DNA of 38,168 nt, taken from assembly GCA_016208915.1 (NCBI GenBank), contig JACQXE010000019.1:1-38168 (forward strand), in the 5' to 3' direction. The position numbers and the translations under genes were made by a program. Of the stretch, positions 17,327 through 24,659 are shown piece by piece (position 1 is the first letter of the stretch; each line of letters opens with the position of its first letter). The notes under the pieces are model-generated. The model did not search any database and had not been told where the DNA came from. It saw only the letters and a program-made list of their open reading frames with translations. The DNA comes from Nitrospirota bacterium. Lineage in GTDB: Bacteria > Nitrospirota > Thermodesulfovibrionia > Thermodesulfovibrionales > UBA1546.

Positions 17327-18319
17327 ATGTCGCTTAAGGACGTTATCGGACAGGAAAAGGCTATCAATATCATACAGGGATCTATTAGCCGTAACAGGAT
17401 TCCTTCAGCATATCTCTTTGCAGGCGAGTCAGGCATAGGGAAAAAGTTCACTGCCGTAAACATGGCTAAGATTCTTAACTGCCAAAGCATTCAGCATTCA
17501 GCCGTCAGCTGTCAGTTTATAGACTGTTGTGACGAATGCGCATCATGCAGGAAGATTGATGCCCAGATACATCCTGATTTTCTTATGGTGGCTCCTGAAA
17601 AAGGAGAGGTCAGAATTGCCGAGATACGGGCAGTTGAAGAAGTTCTCTCATTTGCTCCATACGAAGGACAAAGAAAGGTTGTAATTATTGATGATGCAGA
17701 GACGATGAATTCTGCTGCTGCAAATGCATTCCTTAAGACCCTTGAGGAACCCCCGTCTTTAAGTCTGATAATACTGATATCTTCAAGCCCTGACAGACTG
17801 CCAGAAACGATCAGGTCGAGGTGCTCACGCATAAATTTTTCACCTTTGCCGTTTGAGATGTGCGAAGAAGTCATAAAAAAGGCTGTGAACCAGCAAGCGG
17901 CGAGCAGCAGTCTGTACAAAACTGTTGCGAGGCTTGCGATGGGAAGGCCTGGACTTGCTGTATCCGGTGATCTGATAGAAGAAAGGGAATGGTTCATTAA
18001 ACTATTGCAAGAGATGATTAGCGGCAGGGATAAAGAGATATGGACAGACAAAGAGGAAATTGGAAGATGGTTCGACTCTGCATTTGTGTTATTAAGGGAT
18101 CTGGCGGTCTTTAAGATAACAGGCAGGGGTGATATGCTGATAAACATAGACCTTATGGAAAAAATTGCCGGCCTGAGCAAATCAGTTGGGTTAAAAGATA
18201 TAATAGAAAGCTATTCCAAGCTCTCTTTTTTGAGAGGATATGTTGATTTTAACCTTAACAAGGCGATTACATGGAATTACACAAGTTTTATTATGAGCAG
18301 GTTCAAAAGGAGCTTATAA
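17327..18319 (+). CDS. holB: DNA polymerase III subunit delta'
   Basis: Delta' is the rigid stator of the clamp-loader complex. In 330 residues: IGQEKAINII and AYLFAGESGIGKK (degenerate P-loop, Lys where Ser/Thr is usual), a zinc-binding CDECASCRKIDAQIHPDF near 66, VVIIDDAETMNSAAANAFLKTLEEPP near 121, and an SRC sensor (IRSRCSRI) near 166. The segment between LNCQ and DCCDEC is longer than usual (SIQHSAVSCQFI). It is encoded by a CATTCAGCATTCAGCC-like repeat at 17488-17516, so a repeat has been inserted in frame. It begins six bases after the M16 gene and ends one base before ricT, suggesting one transcript. Confidence 0.93.
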   Translation: MSLKDVIGQEKAINIIQGSISRNRIPSAYLFAGESGIGKKFTAVNMAKILNCQSIQHSAVSCQFIDCCDECASCRKIDAQIHPDFLMVAPEKGEVRIAEIRAVEEVLSFAPYEGQRKVVIIDDAETMNSAAANAFLKTLEEPPSLSLIILISSSPDRLPETIRSRCSRINFSPLPFEMCEEVIKKAVNQQAASSSLYKTVARLAMGRPGLAVSGDLIEEREWFIKLLQEMISGRDKEIWTDKEEIGRWFDSAFVLLRDLAVFKITGRGDMLINIDLMEKIAGLSKSVGLKDIIESYSKLSFLRGYVDFNLNKAITWNYTSFIMSRFKRSL

Positions 18320-18320
18320 G

Positions 18321-19277
18321 ATGCCGGATGTTGTCGGAGTAAGATTTAAAAGAAGCTGCACGATATACGACTTTGAGATCAATGGAGCAGATACAGAGTA
18401 CAAGGCAGGTGACCTCGTGGTTGTTGACTCTGAACTCGGTCTCGGGATAGGCAGCGTGGTTACAGAAAGTCGTACAGTCGAGAAGCCTGCCGGTGAACTC
18501 AAAAAGGTGCTGAGAAAAGCAACAGACGAGGACCGGAAGCAAAAACAGGAAAATGAAGGTTTTGAGAAAGAGGCAAGAGATTACTGTTTTGAGAGGATCA
18601 ATGCGCGCGGACTCCCGATGAAGCTTATTTCAACAGAGACTACGCTCAACAAAAAACGTATAATTTTTTATTTTTCTGCAGAAGGAAGGATAGATTTCAG
18701 GGAGCTGGTGAAAGACCTCGCTGCGAAGTTCAAGACAAGGATAGAGATGAGGCAGATCGGAGTAAGGGATGAAGCTAAGATAGTTGGCGGATTCGGCATG
18801 TGCGGCAGAGAATTCTGCTGTAATACATTTCTTGTATCATTTGCCCCTATATCGATAAAAATGGCTAAACAGCAGGACCTCGTTCTGAACATGAACAAAC
18901 TCTCAGGCGTATGCGGCAGGCTTATGTGCTGTCTCGGTTATGAATCATTAGAGGAAACGCAGGAAGAAACCAGCAGAATTGTCTCTGATAAAGATTCAGC
19001 TGATAAAGATTCAAATGTTATTGATGGAGGCGCTGAGGCTGAGATAAGCAATCAAGTTTCTCAGGAGGTCGCAGTTCCAGAACCAGAGCTTTCAGAGACA
19101 AGGCAACTGAAGTCTGAAGACTTGGAGACGAAACAGATTGAGCCTCCAATATCCGTATCTCCGCCTGACACTGTTCCTTCCGGAGCCTCTCAGAAGGAAG
19201 AACCGAATGAACAGAAATCAGGCCAGCGGAGTAAAAAGCGCAAAAAATGGCGCTGGAGGAAATTCTATAAGAAATGA
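18321..19277 (+). CDS. ricT: PSP1 domain protein, RicT/YaaT-like
   Basis: This 318-residue protein has the PSP1 C-terminal fold, with VVGVRFKRSCTIYDF at the start, FYFSAEGRIDFRELVKDLA, and the conserved cysteine sets GMCGREFCC and SGVCGRLMCCLGYE (about 153-210). RicT in Bacillus binds Fe-S clusters with RicA/RicF and supports RNase Y function. RicT orthologues downstream of holB are common in bacteria, and the one-base gap here fits this. The last 100 residues form a low-complexity acidic linker with a basic, tryptophan-containing end (KKRKKWRWRKFYKK), which may bind nucleic acid. Partners RicA and RicF were not seen. Confidence 0.88.
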   Translation: MPDVVGVRFKRSCTIYDFEINGADTEYKAGDLVVVDSELGLGIGSVVTESRTVEKPAGELKKVLRKATDEDRKQKQENEGFEKEARDYCFERINARGLPMKLISTETTLNKKRIIFYFSAEGRIDFRELVKDLAAKFKTRIEMRQIGVRDEAKIVGGFGMCGREFCCNTFLVSFAPISIKMAKQQDLVLNMNKLSGVCGRLMCCLGYESLEETQEETSRIVSDKDSADKDSNVIDGGAEAEISNQVSQEVAVPEPELSETRQLKSEDLETKQIEPPISVSPPDTVPSGASQKEEPNEQKSGQRSKKRKKWRWRKFYKK

Positions 19278-19343
19278 GGCAATGGGCGGGGCAAGATATC
19301 ACTCATTTTTGGTCTAATCACGACCTTTATGGGTTTTAAGTAT

Positions 19344-19420
19344 GTCATTCCGCACTTGATGCGGAATCTATAGATTTCTGTTGGAATTTGCCTCTGGATT
19401 CCCGCTTTCGCGGGAATGAC
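19344..19420. repeat. Palindromic GTCATTCC...GGAATGAC repeat
   Basis: The stretch opens with GTCATTCC and closes with GGAATGAC. Inside are two hairpins: ATTCCGCA/TGCGGAAT (8 bp, 5-base loop) and ATTCCCGC/GCGGGAAT. This resembles a repeat class, GTCATTCCCGCGAAAGCGGG-like, scattered between genes in many bacteria. It fills the gap between ricT and metG and may act as a terminator or RNA stabiliser. Confidence 0.8.
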
Positions 19421-19451
19421 GAAAAGTGCAAGGATAACTTATTAATTGAAT

Positions 19452-21083
19452 ATGGAAAAAAGATTCTACGTTACAACACCTATTTATTATGTTAATGATG
19501 TGCCGCATATCGGCCACGCATATACAACGATTGCAGCAGATATGCTTTCAAGGCATAACAGGCTGATGGGGAGAGAGGTTTTTTTTCTGACTGGCACTGA
19601 TGAACACGGGCAGAAGGTTGAAAAGGCAGCGCAGGAAAAAGGCAGAACTCCCAAGGAACACGCAGATATCCTCGTAGAAAACTTCAAGCGTCTTTGGATA
19701 AAACTCAATATATCACATGACGCATTTATAAGAACCACTGACAGGGAACATATAGATACAGTTCAGGAACTCATGCAGATGCTCTGGGACAGAGGCAAGA
19801 TAGAAAAGAGGTCTTATGCCGGCTGGTACTGCACTCCTGATGAAAGGTTCTGGACAGAAAAAGATGTTGTTGAAGGAAAATGTCCTGACTGCGGAAGACC
19901 TGTTGAACAGATAAATGAAGAGAATTACTTTTTTTTGATGTCAAAGTACCATGATAAGCTCATAAAACATATTGAAGACAATCCTGACTATATCCTTCCT
20001 GAAACACGCAGGAATGAGGTTCTGGGTTTTCTTAAGAACAATGCCCTCGGAGACCTCTGTATTTCAAGGCCCAAAACAAGGCTTTTATGGGGAATTCCCC
20101 TGCCGTTTGATGATAGATTTGTTACCTATGTCTGGTTTGATGCGCTGGTGAATTATTATTCCGCAACAAGATATCTCGCGCCCCCCACCCATCCCTCCCC
20201 CTCGAGGGGGGAGGGCAAGGGAGGGGGTGAAACTCTCAACTCAGACGACTGGTGGCCTGCATCACATCATCTTATCGGAAAAGACATTCTTACCACTCAT
20301 GCTGTTTATTGGTCTGCAATGCTCATGGCGCTTAATCTCCCTCTGCCGAAAAATATCTTTGCGCATGGCTGGTGGACAATTGAAGGGAAAAAGATGTCCA
20401 AGTCTTTGGGCAATGTAGTTGACCCCAATGAGATGGCTGAAAAATACGGAGTCGATGCATTCAGGTATTTTCTTTTCAGGGAAGTCCCATTTGGCCTTGA
20501 TGGAGATTTCTCTGAGAACGCATTAATAAACAGGATAAATACAGACCTTGCGAATGACCTTGGCAATCTTCTGAGCAGATTTCTCGCAATGGCTGAAAAA
20601 TATTTTGAAGGGAAAATAGAGCCTGCTGTGTCAGTTTCTTCTTTAAGCGATTTTTCGAATCATTGTATTAGAGCAGTCAAGGACGCAAATGATGAACAGG
20701 GCTGGTCTCATCTGCGTTTTAACCTTATACTCGAAAATATATGGAGTATTGTAAGCGAGACGAATAATCTTATAGCGAAGGAAGAGCCATGGAAACTTGC
20801 AAAGAGTGATATGGGAAGGCTTAAGGATATTATGTTCCACATCTGGAATGCCATTAGGGTAACAGCTCTTCTTATTTATCCGTTTATGCCGTCTACAGCA
20901 GAAAAAATGTGGAAACAAATCGGACTAAAATCCCTAATAGAAGAGACAACAGATACACTTTCAGGTGAAGAAAAATATCCACAGATTATCGACTGGGAAT
21001 GGAGGCCGGATTATGAGATAAAGGTTTCAAAAGGAGAGCATCTTTTCCCGAGGATTGAAACTAAAGAGGCGAAGAAGAAATAA
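19452..21083 (+). CDS. metG: Methionyl-tRNA synthetase
   Basis: MetRS charges tRNA-Met. The 543-residue protein has PHIGHAY (class-I HIGH) near residue 19, GTDEHGQK, the zinc-knuckle region WYCTPDERFW...CPDCGRP, YVWFDALVNY and KMSKS at about 314. The anticodon-binding domain has IAKEEPWKLAK and IYPFMPSTAEKMW. Residues about 244-260 (PPTHPSPSRGEGKGG) are not part of the family. They are the in-frame translation of a C-rich/G-rich palindromic repeat (20181-20230) placed between the catalytic Rossmann halves, before WWPASHHLIGKD. The frame is intact, so the enzyme is presumably functional. A TTG at 19446 is an alternative start. No C-terminal tRNA-binding domain is fused. Confidence 0.95.
   Translation: MEKRFYVTTPIYYVNDVPHIGHAYTTIAADMLSRHNRLMGREVFFLTGTDEHGQKVEKAAQEKGRTPKEHADILVENFKRLWIKLNISHDAFIRTTDREHIDTVQELMQMLWDRGKIEKRSYAGWYCTPDERFWTEKDVVEGKCPDCGRPVEQINEENYFFLMSKYHDKLIKHIEDNPDYILPETRRNEVLGFLKNNALGDLCISRPKTRLLWGIPLPFDDRFVTYVWFDALVNYYSATRYLAPPTHPSPSRGEGKGGGETLNSDDWWPASHHLIGKDILTTHAVYWSAMLMALNLPLPKNIFAHGWWTIEGKKMSKSLGNVVDPNEMAEKYGVDAFRYFLFREVPFGLDGDFSENALINRINTDLANDLGNLLSRFLAMAEKYFEGKIEPAVSVSSLSDFSNHCIRAVKDANDEQGWSHLRFNLILENIWSIVSETNNLIAKEEPWKLAKSDMGRLKDIMFHIWNAIRVTALLIYPFMPSTAEKMWKQIGLKSLIEETTDTLSGEEKYPQIIDWEWRPDYEIKVSKGEHLFPRIETKEAKKK
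20181..20230 (+). repeat. Palindromic repeat inserted in frame in metG
   Basis: The stretch is a near-palindrome centred on CCCTCGAGGG (about 20199-20211), with CCC-rich left and GGG-rich right arms and outer CACCC/GGGTG. The C-rich/G-rich composition and hairpin are very unlike the surrounding codons. It resembles the nested palindrome in copy A of the MITE-like element (about 5425-5467). Confidence 0.75.
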
Positions 21084-21167
21084 TGGGTATTGCAATAGAC
21101 TAATGGCAACAGCGATTATTTATTGAAGTGGATATAACATGTAATGAGCGAAGGATAGGGAAACTTA

Positions 21168-21731
21168 ATGTCTACGAAGCTGAACGCCGCCACAAAATTT
21201 AAAACAAATCAAGTCAAGAAAAGCAAAGAGGGCAATAGAACAATCTCGGACTTCTGGCAGTGGGCATACTCTGATTTGACGCAGAATATAACAAGAGGTG
21301 TTTTAGCGGAATTTCTGGTCGCTTGGAGCCTTGGGTTGGATGGTAAGGCAAGAGATCCATGGCAAAGCTATGATTTAAAAACCGTTAAAGGGAAAACGGT
21401 AGAAGTTAAATCGGCAGCTGATGCTCAAGCATGGGCTTACGGTAATCATCCTCCTAAATTTATCGTCAAACCGACACGAGGTTATGACAGACAAAAAGGA
21501 TATGGGAAGGATAGGAAATTTCAGGCCGACATTTATGTGTTGGCTCATTTGATGGGGCAAGATATTAACAAAGTCAACCCGATAGATACAAACCACTGGA
21601 GATTCTGGGTGCTGACAAAAGAGGAACTTATCTCGTTGCTTGGAGATAGGCAATCCATTTCAGTATCGATGTTGCAGAAGGCAAAAGAATCTTTAAGTTT
21701 TTCTGGACTCAGAAAGATCAATGAGATATGA
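21168..21731 (+). CDS. Putative PD-(D/E)XK nuclease, orphan restriction-endonuclease-like
   Basis: This 187-residue soluble protein has the pattern RGVLAEFLVAWSL (Glu, about residue 46), then PWQSYDLKTVKGKTVEVKSAA (about 64-84). Asp and E-V-K fit a PD-(D/E)XK nuclease core (E...D...ExK). A strand-rich middle with QADIYVLAHLM and HWRFWVLTKEEL follows. These features are common in type II restriction endonucleases and related repair nucleases. No methyltransferase or other restriction-modification partner is next to it. An AGGG ribosome site precedes the ATG. It opens an accessory block after metG. Function is inferred from motif only. Confidence 0.6.
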   Translation: MSTKLNAATKFKTNQVKKSKEGNRTISDFWQWAYSDLTQNITRGVLAEFLVAWSLGLDGKARDPWQSYDLKTVKGKTVEVKSAADAQAWAYGNHPPKFIVKPTRGYDRQKGYGKDRKFQADIYVLAHLMGQDINKVNPIDTNHWRFWVLTKEELISLLGDRQSISVSMLQKAKESLSFSGLRKINEI

Positions 21732-21780
21732 GTAAGCGACGATTATTCTTTAAGGTAAGGCTCCCTGAATATCTATACAG

Positions 21781-22200
21781 CTAATATGTGCCGCGAATGT
21801 TCTTGTTGAACTCAAACATTGCATTAGTATCACCCTCTTGTAATTTTTCAAAAGCTATCTTCGCATCTTCTATGCCACGCGTAAAATCTTTGTCTGGATT
21901 GCTCATGAATCTATCCACCTTCTGAACTATATCGTGTGCATCCATTTCAAGCGCGATTGCGACAGAATTTATGAGAACGAATCCTCCTTCTTCAGGGTCG
22001 TCGGTTTTGCCTTTCACAGCAAAATGATACAGATGAATGCACATCATATAGTGGAATCCCAACACATAATTGTTAGTCTTGAGCGCATCCGGTACATTGC
22101 CACCGTTCATTTGACGAGGAAACGCTAATATGTCGCGGAGTTGCATTCCAATACTGTCCCACAACTTTTTCATTCGTGACTCTTTATTAAAACCAAACAT
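21781..22200 (-). CDS. Conserved-looking cytoplasmic protein, unknown function
   Basis: This 139-residue soluble protein begins MFGFNKESRMKKLWDSIGMQLRDILAFPRQMNG. It is helical and rich in Met and acidic residues, with LGFHYMMCIHLYHFAVKGK in the middle and EEGGFVLINSVAIALEMDAHDIVQKVDRFM behind. No signal peptide, membrane segment or known motif is visible. A GGAGG-like site (AAGGAGGGTAAATATG on the minus strand) supports the start. It lies in tandem with the HEAT-like protein upstream on the same strand. I do not recognise a family. Confidence 0.7.
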   Translation of the reverse strand: MFGFNKESRMKKLWDSIGMQLRDILAFPRQMNGGNVPDALKTNNYVLGFHYMMCIHLYHFAVKGKTDDPEEGGFVLINSVAIALEMDAHDIVQKVDRFMSNPDKDFTRGIEDAKIAFEKLQEGDTNAMFEFNKNIRGTY

Positions 22201-22249
22201 ATTTACCCTCCTTTTATTTGTATGAAAGCTTAAATGACAAAGTGGAGTA

Positions 22250-22825
22250 TTAAGTATTCTTCAAATAATTATTAAATGAATCACTATTCATAAGGTTGCG
22301 CGTGAAATCTCGAATAATCTGATTCTCATGATTACATAATAGACAGAGGATGGTCCAAGACGCACTTGAAACCTTAGCCATCTTGGATACGGCTGTTATG
22401 GCGTAAAGCTGTAGATTAATATTGTTTTGCGTGTAGATATACGGCCAAACACTTTTCTCCGCTAGAATTAAATCCTCTTCAAAGTTTGCAATAGCCCCTA
22501 AAGCAATTCTCAGCCATGGCTCTGATATCTCTGCCATTGAAGGTTCTCTGCCTACATCTAAGGCAGCAATTAAAACAGGAATCGCATCAGCAGGGAATGA
22601 AGCAGTGCGGGACAATGCCTCAGCCGCAAGTATTCTAATTGCGCTATCGCCTTCATAAATTAATCTTCTTAACTCATCTCTTGCTGCTTCAGAATCAATA
22701 GCAAGCTGTCTAAGCTCTGTGAGCCCATTTGTCTGACAGGAATAATCACTGCTATTAGCGGTACGAAAGTAAGCAAGTATCGTTTTGGCCTGAACTAAGA
22801 TATTGTCTTTGTCAGAAGGAACCAT
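22250..22825 (-). CDS. HEAT-repeat-like helical protein
   Basis: This 191-residue soluble protein looks like paired helices: ELRQLAIDSEAARDELRRLIYEG, AIRILAAEALSRTASFPADAIPVLIAAL, WLRIALGAIANFEED and LQLYAITAVSKMAK, with spacing like HEAT or PBS-lyase-type repeats. Such proteins are scaffolds or binding modules. No catalytic motif is visible. It lies in the accessory block, about 70 bases after the frameshifted membrane-protein gene on the same strand, and the two plus the next gene could be one transcript. The biological role is unknown. Confidence 0.6.
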   Translation of the reverse strand: MVPSDKDNILVQAKTILAYFRTANSSDYSCQTNGLTELRQLAIDSEAARDELRRLIYEGDSAIRILAAEALSRTASFPADAIPVLIAALDVGREPSMAEISEPWLRIALGAIANFEEDLILAEKSVWPYIYTQNNINLQLYAITAVSKMAKVSSASWTILCLLCNHENQIIRDFTRNLMNSDSFNNYLKNT

Positions 22826-22893
22826 ATTTTTATAAAAACTCCTACCGTCTGAAATCGGCGGCGCAGTAGCACCGCATTAGCTCAAATTGCGCT

Positions 22894-23710
22894 TTAGAAC
22901 CCTATCTGAAATAATTTCCAACTACTATATTTTATTAATAGCACTAATGCAGTCGCTCCAAAAGCAACTGGCAATGCAAGCTCAAAAGCAAACCACCTCA
23001 GATTCTGGCTTCGGAGAAAATAGTGGAACCATGAATCAAACCTCTTTAGAGAACCAGCTATTCGAACCGACGATACTGTTTTTTGAGCATTTTCAACTGC
23101 ATTTTTTAATTGGTTAATATCAGCCCTAGTTGCACTGATTTCTGAACATCCATTGGCAATGTTAAGACTGTCGCCTCTTGAACTCATGATTTCTTTAAGT
23201 TTTTCTTCCCATAATTTAAGGTTGTTCTCAATGGTAATGAGTTTATTGCCCAGATTTCCAATTTTTGTGGCCTGACGCGACCACCAATAGTAAAGAGTCG
23301 ATTGCCTTGGATCGTTTGGATAATCGCCGTGTTCGCTTGCGAGTTTCGCAGTTGTCACAAAAGCTAATCTAGTTCCAGTGATTCTTATCCTCCATTCCGT
23401 GAACAAATTCAAAACTACACCACAGGAAATGAATGAACAGGTAAAGAGTTATAAGGGTAAGCCCGAACCTTATGAAATTATCGGTAAGACCTGAAAATTT
23501 CAATCCGAAAACCTCCGAATTAGGATTAATCTGCAATCCACCTAAAGATACGGCAACTGAGAGAAGGCTGACGATTAAAAGATTTCTTCGAATTTTTATT
23601 GTGTTTTCTGTGAATTCGCCAATGACAGGCTCGCCTAGAGCTTTTTCTACCGCTTTAATTGTCTTTTCATCTTTTTCTTTTTCATCCATTGATATATCTC
23701 CTGAACTCAT
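22894..23710 (-). pseudogene. Membrane protein gene split by a frameshift
   Basis: Two overlapping minus-strand frames appear to be one gene. The first (23710 to 23369) encodes 113 residues with two hydrophobic segments (LLIVSLLSVAVSLGGL; FGLTLITLYLFIHFLWC). The second (to 22894) has no ribosome site, would need a TTG start at 23412, and continues with FTEWRIRITGTRLAFVTTAKLASEHGDYPNDPRQS, a coiled stretch and a C-terminal membrane helix (FELALPVAFGATALVLLI). Joining the frames near 23400 gives one protein of about 270 residues with three or four membrane helices. The break may be a real mutation or a sequencing error. No family function is known to me. Confidence 0.65.
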
Positions 23711-23833
23711 TATTTGAGCTGATTTTAGGGCAAATCAATGGAGTGAGTCAAGCGAAGTTTTGATTTCGAAGTTTTGATTTTTGTTACGCCAATTTAGAAA
23801 TGTCCCCTCTTGTGAGTTGTTCCTTAATGCAGT

Positions 23834-23908
23834 TGTCATTTCGACTTGTTGGGAATCCCTCTGCGATTCCTGACTAGCAGGAAGGACGCTGGACAAGCCA
23901 GCATGACA
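23834..23908. repeat. Degenerate TGTCAT...ATGACA intergenic repeat
   Basis: The stretch begins TGTCATTTCGAC and ends GCCAGCATGACA, with inner GGGAATCCCTCTGCGATTCC and CTGGACAAGCCAG hairpins. It appears to be a decayed relative of the GTCATT-bounded repeat at 19344-19420. Confidence 0.5.
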
Positions 23909-23963
23909 GATAGGGATAGTCCCACTTGCCTCGGCGAGTTAATTCGTAACAGTCCACAGGTAA

Positions 23964-24005
23964 TTGTCTTTTATCAAAAAACTGTGGTAGTATTTATTCA
24001 TACTA
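23964..24005 (+). promoter_or_regulatory. vapBC promoter with overlapping operator palindromes
   Basis: A -35 TTGTCT (23964-23969), an 18-base spacer and -10 TAGTAT (23988-23993) point at vapB. The -10 is part of a perfect palindrome, TAGTAT-TTATTC-ATACTA (23988-24005). A second inverted pair, CCACAG (23954-23959) and CTGTGG (23982-23987), brackets the -35. Such sites fit autoregulation by a VapB ribbon-helix-helix dimer, the usual mode for these modules. Confidence 0.5.
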
Positions 24006-24015
24006 AGGAGGCAAT

Positions 24016-24252
24016 ATGGCAACTGCTGTTAAAAAGACAATCTCTCTTCCGCCGGAGCTTGCTAAAGAGGCAGAGGAGATGGCTGCAGAAGAAGGGAAGA
24101 CCCTGAGCGGCGTTATTCAGGAAGCCCTTCGCATCGCAAAGAGGGAGAAGCTCAGAAAGGAATTTAAGGAGATTCAGGGCTACTGGTCAAAAAAGGCAAA
24201 AGAAAAAGGAATCCTTACAGAAAAAGACCTTCACAGATACCTTAAAGGATGA
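24016..24252 (+). CDS. Ribbon-helix-helix antitoxin (VapB-like)
   Basis: This 78-residue protein begins ATAVKKTISLPPELAKEAEEMAAEEGKTLSGVIQEALR, a canonical ribbon-helix-helix DNA-binding domain (T-I-S-L-P strand, two helices). A flexible charged tail (about 40-78) would contact the toxin. AAGGAGG lies just before the ATG. The stop overlaps the start of the PIN-domain toxin by four bases, the classical coupled arrangement of antitoxin-first modules. Palindromes overlap its promoter, suggesting autorepression. Confidence 0.88.
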   Translation: MATAVKKTISLPPELAKEAEEMAAEEGKTLSGVIQEALRIAKREKLRKEFKEIQGYWSKKAKEKGILTEKDLHRYLKG

Positions 24253-24647
24253 AGGTCGTATTCGACACGAACATCTTCATCTCTGCCTTTATCTTTCCGG
24301 AAAGTCAGGCTGAGAAGGCAATAAGCAGGATAGCGGAAGGGATAGATACCCTTTTAATATCAAAGCCGATAATAAACGAAGTCCTGTCGGTTCTCTCAAG
24401 AAAGTTCAGCCAAAATGCCGAGGCAATAAGCCGTGCGGCTGTTTACTTATCGGAACTTGCAATAATTGTCCATCCCCAAAAAGCCGTTCATATCTTAAAG
24501 GATGAATCCGACAACAGAATTCTTGAATGTGCCATAAGCTGGGGAGCAGACGTTATAGTTACGGGTGACAAGAAGATGCTTGAGCTGGATGAATACCTTG
24601 GGATAAAAATAATCAGTCTCAAGGAATATCTGCTGGAGAGGGGATAG
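24249..24647 (+). CDS. PIN-domain toxin (VapC-like ribonuclease)
   Basis: This 132-residue PIN-domain protein starts MKVVFDTNIFISAFIFP with the first catalytic Asp at residue 6. It continues SKPIINEVLSVLSRKF (Glu near 44), has DESDNRILECAISWGADVIVTGDKKML with the Asp pair near 88 and 106, and ends with IISLKEYL. These acidic residues bind Mg2+/Mn2+ for endoribonuclease cleavage; VapC targets are usually tRNA or rRNA, though its target is unknown. Its pattern is that of the PilT-type 'putative toxin-antitoxin toxin component, PIN family'. It overlaps the antitoxin gene by four bases. Confidence 0.9.
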   Translation: MKVVFDTNIFISAFIFPESQAEKAISRIAEGIDTLLISKPIINEVLSVLSRKFSQNAEAISRAAVYLSELAIIVHPQKAVHILKDESDNRILECAISWGADVIVTGDKKMLELDEYLGIKIISLKEYLLERG

Positions 24648-24659
24648 AAGGAGATTGTT

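Larger units (their letters stand above)
23711..24015. other. Intergenic region upstream of vapBC
   Basis: This 305-base gap holds a degenerate TGTCATTTCGAC...ATGACA repeat (23834-23908) and the vapBC promoter/operator region. No convincing protein frame is present. Confidence 0.6.

Noticed and set aside
17512-18180. Minus-strand frame of 222 codons opposite holB
   Set aside because: Antisense to an intact holB with motif support; no independent start signals or motifs.
22838-22900. A third attC-like site in the accessory block
   Set aside because: A GCGGCGC/GCACCGC hairpin and CTCAAATTGCG are present, but no R'/R'' pair with GTT/AAC at the right spacing was found.
23369-23412. Programmed frameshift in the split membrane-protein gene
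   Set aside because: No slippery heptamer with downstream structure was recognised; mutation or sequencing error is simpler.
23846-24106. 86-codon plus-strand frame overlapping vapB
   Set aside because: It starts in an intergenic repeat and overlaps vapB out of frame; no ribosome site.
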